Assembly (NCBI RefSeq): GCF_000765215.1
Contig: NZ_JPJE01000005.1
Location: 124,001 to 188,000 of the forward strand
DNA length: 64,000 bases
Source of the DNA: Eubacterium sp. ER2
GTDB lineage: Bacteria > Bacillota > Clostridia > Lachnospirales > Lachnospiraceae
Reading direction: 5' to 3'
Both the position numbers and the translations under genes were made by a program. Shown here piece after piece: positions 44,424 to 54,351 of this stretch. The notes under the pieces were generated by a model. That model did not search any database. It saw only the letters and a list, made by a program, of their open reading frames with translations, and was not told where the DNA came from. Within the stretch, counting starts at the first letter, position 1. Each line of letters begins with the position of its first letter.

Positions 44424-44506
44424 TGGTGCCGCTGATGGGACTCGAACCCATATGGTTTCCCGTACGATTTTGAGTCGTATGCGTCTGCCAATTCCGCCAC
44501 AGCGGC
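44424..44506 (-). tRNA. tRNA-Leu (anticodon CAA)
   Basis: Reading the minus strand, the acceptor stem is GCCGCTG/CAGCGGC, the anticodon stem TACGA/TCGTA encloses the loop CTCAAAA (anticodon CAA, codon TTG), the variable arm is 11 bases and the T arm is ATGGG-TTCGAGT-CCCAT. CCA is encoded. This is a complete class II leucine tRNA. A consensus promoter lies upstream at 44546-44574. The mobilizable element ends just beyond its terminator. Confidence 0.95.
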
Positions 44507-44545
44507 GCACATAACAGGGTCCTGGGCGCACCAAGACTGGAATAA

Positions 44546-44574
44546 ATTATATCATATGGAAAACAGGATTACAA
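44546..44574 (-). promoter_or_regulatory. Promoter of tRNA-Leu
   Basis: Minus strand: TTGTAA (44569-44574), 17 bases, TATAAT (44546-44551), 39 bases before the mature tRNA 5' end. Confidence 0.8.
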
Positions 44575-44676
44575 TCATTTTTTGAGTTATGCCTTTCAAA
44601 AAATGTCAGTTTGTTGTATAGTAAATAGCAGCAGCGTCTGAATAGACAGGGGCTGACAGAAAAATGGAGAGAAAGA

Positions 44677-47292
44677 ATGGCTGAAAAGATAGTATTGATT
44701 GATGGACACAGTATATTGAACCGGGCATTTTTCGGACTCCCGGATCTGACTAACGCCGAGGGGCTCCACACAAATGCCATCTACGGCTTCCTCAACATTA
44801 TGCTGAAGATACTGGAGGAGGAGAAGCCGGAATATCTGACTGTGGCATTTGACGTACACGCCCCCACCTTCCGCCACGAGATGTACGCGGACTACAAGGG
44901 GACGAGAAAGCCCATGGCAGAGGAGCTGCGCCAGCAGGTGCCGGTGATGAAGGAGGTTCTGACGGCTATGGGCATCCGGATCATCGAAAAGGCTGGCCTG
45001 GAGGCGGACGACCTGCTGGGCACCATCGCAGGAAGATGCGAGGCCTCGGGGATGGAAGTCTCCGTCATCAGCGGGGACAGGGACCTTCTGCAGCTTGCCA
45101 CGGACCACACCAAGATCCGCATCCCCAAGACGAAAAGAGGGGGAACACAGATCGAGGACTACTACGCGGCGGACGTGAAGGAGAAGTACGGCGTGACGCC
45201 CCATGAGTTTATCGACATGAAGTCCCTGATGGGAGATACCTCCGACAATATTCCGGGAGTTCCCAGCATTGGCGAGAAGACGGCGGCCAAGATCATAGCG
45301 GAGTATCATTCCATAGAAAACGCCTATGAGCACGTGGATGAGCTGAAGCCTCCCAGAGCTTCCAGAGCTCTGAAGGAGCACTGGGACATGGCGGTCATGA
45401 GCAAGACTCTGGCCACTATCTGTGTGGACGCAGATATAGACTACGACATTGAGGGGGCAAGGCTGGGAAATATTTTTACCGAGCAGGCCTATCCTCTTTT
45501 CCAGCGGCTTCAGTTCAAGAACCTTCTCGGCAGATTTGAGGTGGAAGGGCCCAAAAACGAGGTGGAGGATCACTTTCGTATAATATCCTCCAGAGCCGAG
45601 GCCGAAACCGTCTTTGAAAGGGCCCGGAAGGCGGAAAGAGTGGGAGCCGCCATCCTGAAGAATACAGCGGATGTGCCGCCTCTTTTTGCCTCCCAGGCGA
45701 AGGCCGGGGGCGCGGCGCTGTGCTTTGGAGAGGAGGAGATCTACTGCATCTGTGCCGGGGAGGAGCTTGCGGCAAAGGAGATTCTGGAAAAGCTGGGACA
45801 GACGGCGGCCGGGGCCGGCTGCTTTGCCATCTTTGGGCTGAAGGAGGCCATGGCCAGCTTTACGCCAGGCCGGCAGGACAACTGCTTTGACGGGATCATA
45901 GCGGCCTACCTTCTCAATCCCTTAAAAAGTGACTACACCTTTGAGGATGTGGCCAGGGAGCAGCTCTCCCTTCTCCTGGACGAGAAGCAGGAGGATGAGG
46001 CTCGGGCCTGCTACGAGGCCTACTGTGCCTGGAAATCCCAGCCCATCCTTGCGGATAAGCTTGAGGAGGCGGGGATGCTCCGGCTCTTTGAGGAGATAGA
46101 GATGCCTCTTGTGTTCACCCTGTTCGACATGGAGAGGAACGGAGTGAAGGTGGAGGCAGCCGAGCTGAAGGACTACGGCGACAGGCTGGCCGTCCAGATC
46201 GAAAAGCTGGAGCAGGAGATCTACCAGGAGTCCGGGGAGGTGTTCAACATCAACTCTCCCAAGCAGCTGGGCGTGATCCTCTTTGAGAAGATGGGGCTGA
46301 AGGGCGGAAAGAAGACCAAGACCGGCTACTCCACAGCGGCGGATGTGCTGGAGAAGCTGGCGCCGGATTATCCCTTTGTGGCGAAGATCCTGGAGTACCG
46401 CCAGCTGGCTAAGCTGAAATCCACCTACGCAGACGGGCTTGCCGTCTTCATAGGGGAGGACGGCAGGATACACGGAAAGTTCAATCAGACCATCACCGCC
46501 ACGGGAAGGATCAGCAGCACAGAACCCAACCTGCAGAACATCCCGGTGCGGATGGAGCTGGGCAGGCTGATCCGGAAGGTGTTCGTGCCCGAGGAGGGCT
46601 ATGTGTTTGTGGACGCGGACTACTCTCAGATCGAGCTGAGAGTCCTGGCCCACTGTTCCGGCGACCGGCAGCTCATAGAGGCCTACCGGGAGGAGAAGGA
46701 CATCCACCGGATTACAGCTTCCCAGGTGTTCCACACACCCTTTGACCAGGTGACGGACCTGCAGCGCCGGAACGCCAAGGCGGTCAACTTCGGTATCGTC
46801 TACGGCATCAGCTCCTTTGGGCTGAGCCAGGACCTGAGCATCACGAGGAAAGAGGCAGCCCAGTATATAGAGCAGTACTTCAAGACTTACCCGGGCATCA
46901 AGGTGTTTCTGGACAACGCGGTGGCCCAGGCAAAGGAGAAGGGCTATGTGACCACTCTCTTTGGCAGGAGGCGCCCGGTGCCGGAGCTCTCCTCCAGCAA
47001 TTTCGCCCAGCGCTCCTTCGGGGAGCGGGTGGCCATGAACTCGCCCATCCAGGGGACGGCGGCAGATATCATGAAGATCGCCATGATCGGCGTGGAGAGG
47101 CAGATGAAGGAGAGGGGCATGCGCTCCCGGCTTGTGCTTCAGGTCCACGACGAGCTCCTTGTGGAGGCCTGGGAGCCTGAAGTAGAGGAAGTCAGGAAGA
47201 TACTGAAGAATGAAATGGAGCATGCGGCGTCCCTGGAGGTGCCGCTGGAGGTAGATATGCATACTGGCATGAGCTGGTATGAAGCAAAATAG
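44677..47292 (+). CDS. polA: DNA polymerase I
   Basis: An 871-residue repair and primer-removing polymerase. The 5'-3' nuclease domain covers residues 1-290 (IDGHSILNRAFFGLP, GLEADDLLGTIA, SGDRDLLQLA, MGDTSDNIPGVPSIGEKTA). The middle domain lacks the acidic residues of a proofreading exonuclease: the place of the FDTET motif reads GAAILKN, although CFDGIIAAYLLNP is still recognisable. The polymerase domain has STEPNLQNIPVR, DADYSQIELRVLAH, RRNAKAVNFGIVYGISSFGL and VHDELLVEAW. Loss of proofreading is usual in clostridial Pol I. It is the first gene of a run to degV. Confidence 0.97.
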   Translation: MAEKIVLIDGHSILNRAFFGLPDLTNAEGLHTNAIYGFLNIMLKILEEEKPEYLTVAFDVHAPTFRHEMYADYKGTRKPMAEELRQQVPVMKEVLTAMGIRIIEKAGLEADDLLGTIAGRCEASGMEVSVISGDRDLLQLATDHTKIRIPKTKRGGTQIEDYYAADVKEKYGVTPHEFIDMKSLMGDTSDNIPGVPSIGEKTAAKIIAEYHSIENAYEHVDELKPPRASRALKEHWDMAVMSKTLATICVDADIDYDIEGARLGNIFTEQAYPLFQRLQFKNLLGRFEVEGPKNEVEDHFRIISSRAEAETVFERARKAERVGAAILKNTADVPPLFASQAKAGGAALCFGEEEIYCICAGEELAAKEILEKLGQTAAGAGCFAIFGLKEAMASFTPGRQDNCFDGIIAAYLLNPLKSDYTFEDVAREQLSLLLDEKQEDEARACYEAYCAWKSQPILADKLEEAGMLRLFEEIEMPLVFTLFDMERNGVKVEAAELKDYGDRLAVQIEKLEQEIYQESGEVFNINSPKQLGVILFEKMGLKGGKKTKTGYSTAADVLEKLAPDYPFVAKILEYRQLAKLKSTYADGLAVFIGEDGRIHGKFNQTITATGRISSTEPNLQNIPVRMELGRLIRKVFVPEEGYVFVDADYSQIELRVLAHCSGDRQLIEAYREEKDIHRITASQVFHTPFDQVTDLQRRNAKAVNFGIVYGISSFGLSQDLSITRKEAAQYIEQYFKTYPGIKVFLDNAVAQAKEKGYVTTLFGRRRPVPELSSSNFAQRSFGERVAMNSPIQGTAADIMKIAMIGVERQMKERGMRSRLVLQVHDELLVEAWEPEVEEVRKILKNEMEHAASLEVPLEVDMHTGMSWYEAK

Positions 47293-47304
47293 GAGTGACA
47301 GAAG

Positions 47305-47916
47305 ATGAAGATCATAGGAATTACCGGGGGGATCGGATCAGGAAAAAGCCAGGTGCTCACGTACCTGGAGAAGACTTATGGCGCCGCCTGCTGTCAGGCG
47401 GACCAGGTGGCAAAGAGGCTCCAGAAAAAGGGCACGAAGTGCTATAGAAGGATTGTGGATCACTTTGGAGAGGGCATACTGGACGGGGAGGGCAGGCTGG
47501 ACCGGGCCGCGCTGGGGAACATTGTCTTTTCCAACAAGGCCCAGCTGCGCATCCTGAACGAGATCGTGCACCCTGCGGTGAAGGAGAAGATCCGGGAGAT
47601 CATCCGGAAGGAGGAAAAGAAGGGAACTTCTGTCTTTGTTCTGGAGGCGGCGCTTTTTATAGAAGAAAATTATAATGCCATGTGCGATGAAGTGTGGTAT
47701 ATTTATGCAGATGAGGAGACGAGAAAAAGGCGTCTGACAGCCTCCCGGGGCTACAGTGAGGAGAAGATCGAAGGGATCTTTGCCTCCCAGATGTCCTCCT
47801 CGGACTTCTTTGCCGGCTGTGACAGAGCCATTGACAACTGCAACTCCTTCCAGGAGGCCTGCGGTGAGATCGACGATGTCATGGCGCAGATTGGCATTAA
47901 AAAAATACATGAATAA
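47305..47916 (+). CDS. coaE: Dephospho-CoA kinase
   Basis: Last step of coenzyme A synthesis, phosphorylating the ribose 3' hydroxyl. The P-loop is GITGGIGSGKSQVL and the later HPAVKEKIREII and DEVWYIYADEETRKRRLTASRGYSEEKIEGIFASQM match the CoA-binding and lid regions. 203 residues is normal. It follows polA by 12 bases, a pairing common in Firmicutes. Confidence 0.95.
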   Translation: MKIIGITGGIGSGKSQVLTYLEKTYGAACCQADQVAKRLQKKGTKCYRRIVDHFGEGILDGEGRLDRAALGNIVFSNKAQLRILNEIVHPAVKEKIREIIRKEEKKGTSVFVLEAALFIEENYNAMCDEVWYIYADEETRKRRLTASRGYSEEKIEGIFASQMSSSDFFAGCDRAIDNCNSFQEACGEIDDVMAQIGIKKIHE

Positions 47917-47938
47917 CAGGCAGGAGAGATGACAGACA

Positions 47939-48736
47939 ATGAGACTATGCAGCATAGCAAGCGGCAGCAGCGGCAACTGCATTTATGTGGGCAGCGATCA
48001 CACCCACCTTCTGGTGGACACCGGCATCAGCAAAAAGAGGATCGATGAGGGGCTCCACACCCTGGGCATCAAAGGGGAGGAGCTGTCCGGCATCCTGATC
48101 ACCCACGAGCATTCGGACCACATCCAGGGGCTTGGGGTGTTCAGCAGAAAGTATGGAATTCCGGTGTACGCCACAAAGGGAACGCTGAAGGGCATCATGG
48201 AGTACAGAAGTCTTGGAAAGATGCCTGAGGGGCTGCTCCACGAGATACAGACAGACACGGATTTCCTTCTGGGAGACCTCTGTGTCCACCCCTTTGCCAT
48301 ATCCCACGACGCCTACGAGCCGTCCGGATACCGGATCGTCTGCGGGGAGAAGTCGGTGGCGGTGGCTACGGACCTGGGAATATACGACGAGTACACGGTG
48401 GAGAACCTGAAAAATCTGGACGCGGTGCTTCTGGAGGCCAACCACGATATACATATGCTGGAGGTGGGCCCCTACCCCTATCCGCTGAAGCGCCGGGTCA
48501 TGGGGGATAAGGGACATCTCTCAAATGAATTGTCAGGACAGCTTCTCTGTGATATACTGCACGATAAGCTGCAGCATGTCATACTGGGACATCTGAGCAA
48601 GGAAAATAACTATGCGGAGCTGGCCTACGAGACAGTAAAGCTGGAGGTGACGGTGGGGGACAACCCCTATAAAGGGGAGGACATTCCCATCATGGTCGCC
48701 GGGCGTGACGCTGTGTCAGAGGCAGTGACAGTGTAA
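47939..48736 (+). CDS. MBL-fold metallohydrolase, YycJ/WalJ-like
   Basis: A 265-residue metallo-beta-lactamase-fold protein. The start MRLCSIASGSSGNCIYVGSDHTHLLVDTG and the metal motif ITHEHSDHIQGL are typical of the YycJ (WalJ) group, with ATDLG and GHLSKENN providing further ligands. YycJ relatives are 5'-3' DNA exonucleases linked to mismatch repair or to cell-wall control. Its place behind polA and coaE supports a DNA-related role but does not prove it. It follows coaE by 22 bases. Confidence 0.88.
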   Translation: MRLCSIASGSSGNCIYVGSDHTHLLVDTGISKKRIDEGLHTLGIKGEELSGILITHEHSDHIQGLGVFSRKYGIPVYATKGTLKGIMEYRSLGKMPEGLLHEIQTDTDFLLGDLCVHPFAISHDAYEPSGYRIVCGEKSVAVATDLGIYDEYTVENLKNLDAVLLEANHDIHMLEVGPYPYPLKRRVMGDKGHLSNELSGQLLCDILHDKLQHVILGHLSKENNYAELAYETVKLEVTVGDNPYKGEDIPIMVAGRDAVSEAVTV

Positions 48737-48762
48737 GAGACTAAGGTATGGAGGACAGAAGA

Positions 48763-49035
48763 ATGAGAAAATGTATTATCACAGTTGTGGGAAAAGACCA
48801 GGTTGGCATCATTGCGAAGGTGTGCAACTACCTTGCGGAGGCGAATATCAACGTTCTGGACATCTCCCAGACCATCGTGGACGGGTACTTCAATATGATG
48901 ATGGTGGTGGACGTGTCGGCGGCAGACAGGGATTTCTCCGTGTACGCGGAGGATCTGGACAAGCTGGGCGAGAGCATGGGCCTTAATATCCGCTGCCAGA
49001 GATCAGAGATATTTGAGAAGATGCACAGACTGTAA
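48763..49035 (+). CDS. ACT-domain protein, UPF0237 family
   Basis: A 90-residue single ACT domain ([49 protein letters not shown]). ACT domains bind amino acids or similar small effectors. This family is nearly always beside a UPF0210 gene, as here (17 bases between), which suggests that the two form a regulatory pair. ATG 48763 is used because GGAGG (48750-48754) is 8 bases before it. Confidence 0.92.
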   Translation: MRKCIITVVGKDQVGIIAKVCNYLAEANINVLDISQTIVDGYFNMMMVVDVSAADRDFSVYAEDLDKLGESMGLNIRCQRSEIFEKMHRL

Positions 49036-49051
49036 GAAAGGACACCGGACT

Positions 49052-50416
49052 ATGATCAATATATACGAAGTAAACGAGACAAATCAGATGATAGAGGAGG
49101 AAAATCTGGACGTCCGCACTATCACCCTTGGCATCAGCCTTCTGGACTGCGTTGACACAGATCTGGACAGACTCAACGAGAAGATCTATAAAAAGATCAC
49201 CACGCTGGCGGAAAATCTCGTGTCCACCGGGGAGGAAATCGAGAAGGAGTTCGGCATTCCCATTGTCAACAAGCGGATCTCTGTGACTCCCATCGCGCTT
49301 GTGGGGGCTTCCGCCTGCAAGAGGCCGGAGGACTTTGTGACCATCGCAAAGACTCTGGACCGGGCAGCCCTGAAGGTGGGCGTGAATTTTATCGGCGGCT
49401 ACTCCGCCCTTGTGTCCAAGGCCATGACAAAGAGCGACGAGGATCTGATCCGCTCCATACCGGAGGCTCTGGCCTGCACGGAGAGAATCTGCAGCTCCGT
49501 CAATGTGGGCTCTACCCGCACAGGCATCAACATGGATGCGGTGCGCCTCTGCGGCCAGATCGTGAAGGCTACGGCTGAGGCCACAAAGGAGAGAGACTCT
49601 CTGGGGTGTGCCAAGCTGGTAGTGTTCTGTAACGCGCCGGATGACAACCCCTTCATGGCGGGAGCTTTCCTTGGCGTGACGGAGGGGGACGCAGTCATCA
49701 ACGTGGGAGTCAGCGGCCCCGGCGTTGTGAAGCACGCCATCGAGAAGGTGAGAGGGAAGGGCTTTGAGGAGCTCTGCGAGACCATCAAGAAGACAGCCTT
49801 CAAGATCACCAGAGTGGGACAGCTTGTGGCCGGTGAGGCATCAAAGAGGATGGGGATCCCCTTTGGCATCATCGATCTGTCTCTGGCGCCTACACCGGCG
49901 GTGGGGGACAGCGTGGCTGAGATACTGGAGGAGATCGGCCTCTCCCAGGTGGGTGCGCCAGGCACCACAGCGGCCCTTGCCATGCTCAACGACCAGGTGA
50001 AAAAGGGCGGCGTCATGGCATCCTCCTATGTGGGCGGATTAAGCGGAGCCTTCATACCGGTCAGCGAGGACAAGGGTATGATCGACGCGGTGCAGGCGGG
50101 AACCCTCACTATTGAGAAGCTGGAGGCCATGACCTGCGTCTGCTCCGTGGGACTGGATATGATTGCCATACCCGGAAAGACAAGCGCGGCCACCATCTCC
50201 GGCATCATCGCGGACGAGATGGCTATCGGCATGGTGAACCAGAAGACGACGGCTGTGCGCCTGATCCCGGTGATCGGAAAGGACGTAGGGGAGACTGCCC
50301 AGTTCGGCGGACTTTTAGGCTACGCACCTATTATTCCGGTAAACGAGGCGGACTGCACCGCCTTTATCAGCAGACAGGGACGGATCCCCGCGCCCATACA
50401 CAGCTTTAAGAACTAG
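49052..50416 (+). CDS. UPF0210 (DUF711) family protein
   Basis: A 454-residue cytosolic protein of a conserved but uncharacterised family with a pyruvate-formate-lyase-like fold designation. Typical pieces are [21 protein letters not shown] at the N-terminus, [16 protein letters not shown] in the middle, and [51 protein letters not shown] 49052 is preferred to an upstream start that would overlap the ACT gene. Partner of the ACT protein upstream; the chemical role is not known to me. Confidence 0.9.
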   Translation: MINIYEVNETNQMIEEENLDVRTITLGISLLDCVDTDLDRLNEKIYKKITTLAENLVSTGEEIEKEFGIPIVNKRISVTPIALVGASACKRPEDFVTIAKTLDRAALKVGVNFIGGYSALVSKAMTKSDEDLIRSIPEALACTERICSSVNVGSTRTGINMDAVRLCGQIVKATAEATKERDSLGCAKLVVFCNAPDDNPFMAGAFLGVTEGDAVINVGVSGPGVVKHAIEKVRGKGFEELCETIKKTAFKITRVGQLVAGEASKRMGIPFGIIDLSLAPTPAVGDSVAEILEEIGLSQVGAPGTTAALAMLNDQVKKGGVMASSYVGGLSGAFIPVSEDKGMIDAVQAGTLTIEKLEAMTCVCSVGLDMIAIPGKTSAATISGIIADEMAIGMVNQKTTAVRLIPVIGKDVGETAQFGGLLGYAPIIPVNEADCTAFISRQGRIPAPIHSFKN

Positions 50417-50470
50417 GCGGGTACACTCCCGCGGCGACAGCTCACAGAAGCAGAAAGGGAAGAATTCAGT

Positions 50471-51328
50471 ATGAAGAAAGTGGCGGTCATGACAGACAGC
50501 AACAGCGGCATTACCCAGAAGGAGGCCCGTAAGCTGGGAATCCGGGTGGTGCCCATGCCGTTTTATATTGACGGTGAATTATATTACGAGGATATCACGC
50601 TTACACAGAAGGAATTTTATGAGAAGCTCTCCGGGGACGCGGATATTTCCACCTCCCAGCCATCCCCGGCGGATGTGATGGAGATCTGGGAGGAGCTGCT
50701 GGACGAGTACGATGAGGTGGTCCACATTCCCATGTCCAGCGGGCTCTCCACCTCCTGCGAGACAGCCATGATGCTGGCCAAGGATTTTGACGGGAGGGTG
50801 TTTGTGGTGAACAACCAGCGCATCTCCGTCACTCAGCGCCAGGCGGTACTGGACGCTCTGGAGCTTGCGGCGGCCGGGCGGTCCGGCCAGGAGATCCATG
50901 ACATACTGATGAGGGAAAAGCTGGAGGCCAGTATCTATATCACTGTGGACACCCTGAAGTATCTGAAAAAGGGCGGACGGGTGACGCCTGCGGCGGCGGC
51001 ACTGGGGACTGTGCTGAACCTGAAGCCGGTGCTCACCATCCAGGGGGAGAAGCTGGACGCCTTTGCCAAGGTGCGTGGGCTGAAGTCCGCGAAAAAGGTG
51101 ATGAAGGAAGCCATGGAGAAAGATATCAAAGAGCGCTTCAGAGGAAAAAGGGTACACCTTGAGGCGGCCCACACCTGCACGGAAGAGGAGGCGGCCCAGT
51201 GGAAGAAGGAGCTGGAGGAATATTTCCCCGGCTATGACATCCACATGGATGCCCTCTCCCTGAGCGTTGCCTGCCATATCGGCCCGGGGGCCATGGCGGT
51301 GGCCTGCAGCAGGTACGTGGAATATTGA
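50471..51328 (+). CDS. DegV-family fatty-acid-binding protein
   Basis: A 285-residue protein of the DegV family. VAVMTDSNSGITQKEARKLGIRVVPMPFYIDGELYYED at the N-terminus, SQPSPADVMEIWEELL, MSSGLSTSCETA and GRVTPAAAALGTVLNLKPVLTIQGEKL are the lipid-binding signatures. In Gram-positives the FakB members deliver fatty acids to the kinase FakA; no fakA is seen here, so the partner is elsewhere or the role differs. It lies 54 bases after UPF0210 and probably ends the polA operon. Confidence 0.93.
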   Translation: MKKVAVMTDSNSGITQKEARKLGIRVVPMPFYIDGELYYEDITLTQKEFYEKLSGDADISTSQPSPADVMEIWEELLDEYDEVVHIPMSSGLSTSCETAMMLAKDFDGRVFVVNNQRISVTQRQAVLDALELAAAGRSGQEIHDILMREKLEASIYITVDTLKYLKKGGRVTPAAAALGTVLNLKPVLTIQGEKLDAFAKVRGLKSAKKVMKEAMEKDIKERFRGKRVHLEAAHTCTEEEAAQWKKELEEYFPGYDIHMDALSLSVACHIGPGAMAVACSRYVEY

Positions 51329-51370
51329 TATAGGAAGCAAGGTATAGAACAGACCGGACAAAAAACAGAC

Positions 51371-51418
51371 GGGAACAAAAAATGAGGGCAGCAGGCGTCA
51401 GACGATGACGACCTGCTG
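51371..51418 (-). terminator. Terminator of tmcAL
   Basis: Minus strand: CAGCAGG and CCTGCTG pair across the tmcAL stop codon, then CCCTCATTTTTTG. The stem is 7 bp with a long loop, so moderate strength. Confidence 0.6.
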
Positions 51419-52678
51419 TCTGTATTCAGAGACAAAGGCGCGATGAAATTTCTCCGTGACCACTGACTCATACAGATCCGCGGCCAGAATGTCCGCCCTG
51501 AGCATGTCCCCGGCAAGCCCGCTCCAGGCTTTTGCGCTCTGGCCGGTTCCGGCCCTGGACCCGGTGCGGGGCAGCTTTGTGACAAGAGGGATGGAGCTGC
51601 TCTTTTTTATGGCGCCAAGGAGGGAGGATGCGTCCTTTCGAAAGCCGAGAAGGCGGGCGTAGCCGCAGCCCCCCTCCCCCTTGAAGCGGTCCATGTCCTC
51701 CCCTGTGATGCCGAGGAGGATGTGGAGCAGGGCACGGCTGATCCGGGAGTAGGTCATCTCCTTTGTCTTCAGGAGGCTGCAGAACTGGTCAAAGGAGAGA
51801 AAATCGTTCCGGCTTCCCATGATGCGGTTTGCCAGCTCCCGGCTGACGTCCGCATACCTGGTCAGGCTCTCCTTTGTCTCCTGAAGAAGCCGGTATTTGA
51901 GGAGCAGAGAAAGATCGTCTGCCCACACAGGGTACCTTGCCCGGTACGTCTCCTGCAGGATCTGTGCGGAGGAGGGGGGCATCTGTCCCTCCGGGAGGGA
52001 CAGGCCCGAAGCCGCGGATGAGCAGCCTTCCTTTTCCAGCAGAAGCCGGCGGATGGCGGTGGCGGAGCTGTACCGGCCGGACAGCTCCTGGTCGTGATAG
52101 CCCGACTCCCGCCGCCGGATGGTGCAGAACTGAAGGGGGCTCCTCCGGCACAGGATGGCCTTGATATATTCCACACCCAGGATGTTGTTGGGCTCCTCCA
52201 GGACGCACCCGGCCTCCTCGTCTCCGAGAAAGGAGGAGAGGGCCTGCTGTCTGGCTCCTGGGAAGGAGAGGCCGCGGCGCAGCCCCTCTTTTAAAAGAGA
52301 CTTGTAGGGCTCCGGTTCCAGGGCGGTGACCCGGGCGGCCTTCTCCAGAAGGCGGATGTCCCCGCACTCGCTCCCGAAGCAGACTGTGTCCACACATCCC
52401 AGGCGGTCCAGCAGGGAGATGGCGCCGGCGGCAAAGTATTCGGCGCTGCCGCAGGCACACCAGAGGGGCAGCTCGATGACAGCGGAGACGCCGGCCTCCA
52501 GGGCCATGCGGGCCCGCAGGTGCTTGGGCAGGAGGGCAGGGGCTCCCCGCTGCACGAAATCGCCGCTCATGACAGCAATCACAGCGTCCGCTTTGGTGGC
52601 TCTGACTGCCTCCTGCATATGGTATAGATGTCCGTTGTGAAAGGGATTGTACTCGGTGATCAGTCCGACAATTTTCAT
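51398..52678 (-). CDS. tmcAL: tRNA(Met) cytidine acetate ligase
   Basis: A 426-residue nucleotidyltransferase-like enzyme that makes N4-acetylcytidine at the wobble base of elongator tRNA-Met with acetate and ATP. The HxGH motif is in GLITEYNPFHNGHLYHM, then VIAVMSGDFVQRGAPALLPKHLRARMAL and the conserved IELPLWCACGSAEYFA. It was long listed as UPF0348/YlbM. In a cell that makes acetate by pta-ackA (1.7 kb away) acetate supply is plausible. It is divergent from mgtE. Confidence 0.9.
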   Translation of the reverse strand: MKIVGLITEYNPFHNGHLYHMQEAVRATKADAVIAVMSGDFVQRGAPALLPKHLRARMALEAGVSAVIELPLWCACGSAEYFAAGAISLLDRLGCVDTVCFGSECGDIRLLEKAARVTALEPEPYKSLLKEGLRRGLSFPGARQQALSSFLGDEEAGCVLEEPNNILGVEYIKAILCRRSPLQFCTIRRRESGYHDQELSGRYSSATAIRRLLLEKEGCSSAASGLSLPEGQMPPSSAQILQETYRARYPVWADDLSLLLKYRLLQETKESLTRYADVSRELANRIMGSRNDFLSFDQFCSLLKTKEMTYSRISRALLHILLGITGEDMDRFKGEGGCGYARLLGFRKDASSLLGAIKKSSSIPLVTKLPRTGSRAGTGQSAKAWSGLAGDMLRADILAADLYESVVTEKFHRAFVSEYRQQVVIV

Positions 52679-52817
52679 GGAAATCTCCTTGTATATCTTT
52701 TTGAAATTGATTATACTATATGAAGATGTTTACGGCAACCGCTGTAAATATGCCCTTTTTGCGCGCAATACGAAAAAGCGGCTGGCAGAATAACGGCGAA
52801 GAGAAAGGAGGATACGT

Positions 52818-54209
52818 ATGGGAAGCACAGATGAAAAGGAAGAATATACGTATGAAAATGAAGAGCGGGAAGAGCTGACAGAAGAACGTATCCTCCAGAT
52901 GCTGGATGAACGAAAATTCAAGGAGCTCAAAGAAGAGCTGGAGCACATGTACCCTGTGGACCTGGTGGAGCTGATGGAGGATTTCACCCAGAAGCAGCTC
53001 GTCATGGTGTTCCGTCTCCTGGCAAAGGAGGAGGCCGCGGAGACCTTTACCGAGATGGACAGCGACATGAGAGAGACGCTGATCGGCGGGCTGACGGACT
53101 CCGAGCTGGAGGAAGTCATGGAAGAGATGTATCTGGACGACACGGTGGACGTGCTGGAAGAAATGCCCGCCAACGTGGTGGACCGTCTTCTCATGGCCAC
53201 CGACGAGGAGACCCGCCAGCAGATCAACCAGCTCCTTCAGTACCCGGAGGACAGTGCGGGAAGCGTCATGAACGTGGACTACATCGCCCTGCGCAAGGAG
53301 ATGACAGTGGCGGAGTCCATCCTCAAGATCCGCCAGGTGGGTATCAACAAGGAGACCATCTACACCTGCTATGTGACGGAGAAGAGGAAGCTCATCGGCA
53401 TGGTGGATGTAAAGGAGCTGCTGACCACCAGCGAATCCAAGACCATTGAGGAGATCATGGACACCAATGTGCTCTACGCCCACACTACCGACGACCAGGA
53501 GGAAGTGGCCCAGATCATCAACAAATACGGCCTCATTGCCCTCCCCATCGTGGATCACGAGATGTGCATGGTGGGTATCGTCACGGTAGACGACGCCATG
53601 GACGTCCTGCAGGAGGAGACTACAGAGGATATCAGCATCATGGCCGGTGTCAGCCCCAGCGACGACTCCTACTTTGAGACCACTGTGCTGGAGCATGTGA
53701 AGAGCCGGCTCCCCTGGCTCCTGTTTCTGATGCTGTCCGCCACAGTGACCCAGATGATCATGAACCACTATGAGAGTGCCCTGGCTGTCATGCCCCAGCT
53801 GGCGGGATTTATCCCCATGCTGACGGGCACGGGCGGAAACTGCGGCTCCCAGAGCTCCACCCTGGTGATCCGGGGAATTTCCGTGGGGGAGATCGAGTTT
53901 GGAGACCTCTTCCGGGTCATCTTCAAGGAGATTCGGGTGGCCATACTCATCAGCCTGATCCTGTCCGTGGTAAACGGCATCCGCATTATCGTCATGGGAC
54001 AGGGGGACGCGCTGGTGGCCCTCACCATCGGCCTGACCATGGCCTGCACCATCGTCATCGCCAAGGTGGTGGGCTGTACGTTGCCTCTGGTGGCAGAAAA
54101 GATCGGTCTGGACCCGGCCATCATGGCCACGCCGCTGATCTCCACACTGGTGGATATCAGCACCATCAGCGTGTATTTTGCCATCGTCAGCGCCGTGTTT
54201 TCCCTGTGA
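52818..54209 (+). CDS. mgtE: Magnesium transporter MgtE
   Basis: A 463-residue Mg2+ channel. The acidic N-domain (residues about 20-140), a CBS pair (about 150-270, VAESILKIRQVGINKETIYTCYVTEKRKLIGMVDVKELL and EVAQIINKYGLIALPIVDHEMCMVGIVTVDDAMDVL) and a five-helix pore domain (LPWLLFLMLSATVTQM, GFIPMLTGTGGNCGSQSSTLVIRGI) are in the normal order. GAAAGGAGGATACGT precedes ATG 52818. I see no recognisable M-box riboswitch in the 139-base upstream region. It shares that region with divergent tmcAL. Confidence 0.95.
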   Translation: MGSTDEKEEYTYENEEREELTEERILQMLDERKFKELKEELEHMYPVDLVELMEDFTQKQLVMVFRLLAKEEAAETFTEMDSDMRETLIGGLTDSELEEVMEEMYLDDTVDVLEEMPANVVDRLLMATDEETRQQINQLLQYPEDSAGSVMNVDYIALRKEMTVAESILKIRQVGINKETIYTCYVTEKRKLIGMVDVKELLTTSESKTIEEIMDTNVLYAHTTDDQEEVAQIINKYGLIALPIVDHEMCMVGIVTVDDAMDVLQEETTEDISIMAGVSPSDDSYFETTVLEHVKSRLPWLLFLMLSATVTQMIMNHYESALAVMPQLAGFIPMLTGTGGNCGSQSSTLVIRGISVGEIEFGDLFRVIFKEIRVAILISLILSVVNGIRIIVMGQGDALVALTIGLTMACTIVIAKVVGCTLPLVAEKIGLDPAIMATPLISTLVDISTISVYFAIVSAVFSL

Positions 54210-54278
54210 GAACAGGGGGGATACCTGACAGAAAATTAACATGGATTGTACTCCAAAAGAGACATCTGATCGACAAAA

Positions 54279-54303
54279 GAGCCCTTGTTTGCAAGGGTTC
54301 TTT
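54279..54303 (+). terminator. Terminator of mgtE overlapping the pta promoter
   Basis: AGAGCCCTTG pairs with CAAGGGTTCT around TTTG, followed by TTG. The hairpin overlaps the -35 box and spacer of the pta promoter, an economical arrangement. Confidence 0.6.
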
Positions 54304-54313
54304 GTATTATAAT
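54285..54313 (+). promoter_or_regulatory. Promoter of pta-ackA
   Basis: TTGTTT (54285-54290), 17 bases, TATAAT (54308-54313), about 38 bases before pta. Confidence 0.7.
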
Positions 54314-54351
54314 GAAAACAGTGAGAAAAAATGGAAAGGAGTCTTTCAGTC

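Noticed and set aside
44424-44506. tRNA-Leu as the integration target
   Set aside because: No duplicated tRNA 3' end is found at the other side, and large serine recombinases do not normally use tRNA genes. The closeness may be accidental.
52679-52817. M-box magnesium riboswitch before mgtE
   Set aside because: The region is only 139 bases, shared with a divergent promoter, and I cannot find the conserved M-box stems.
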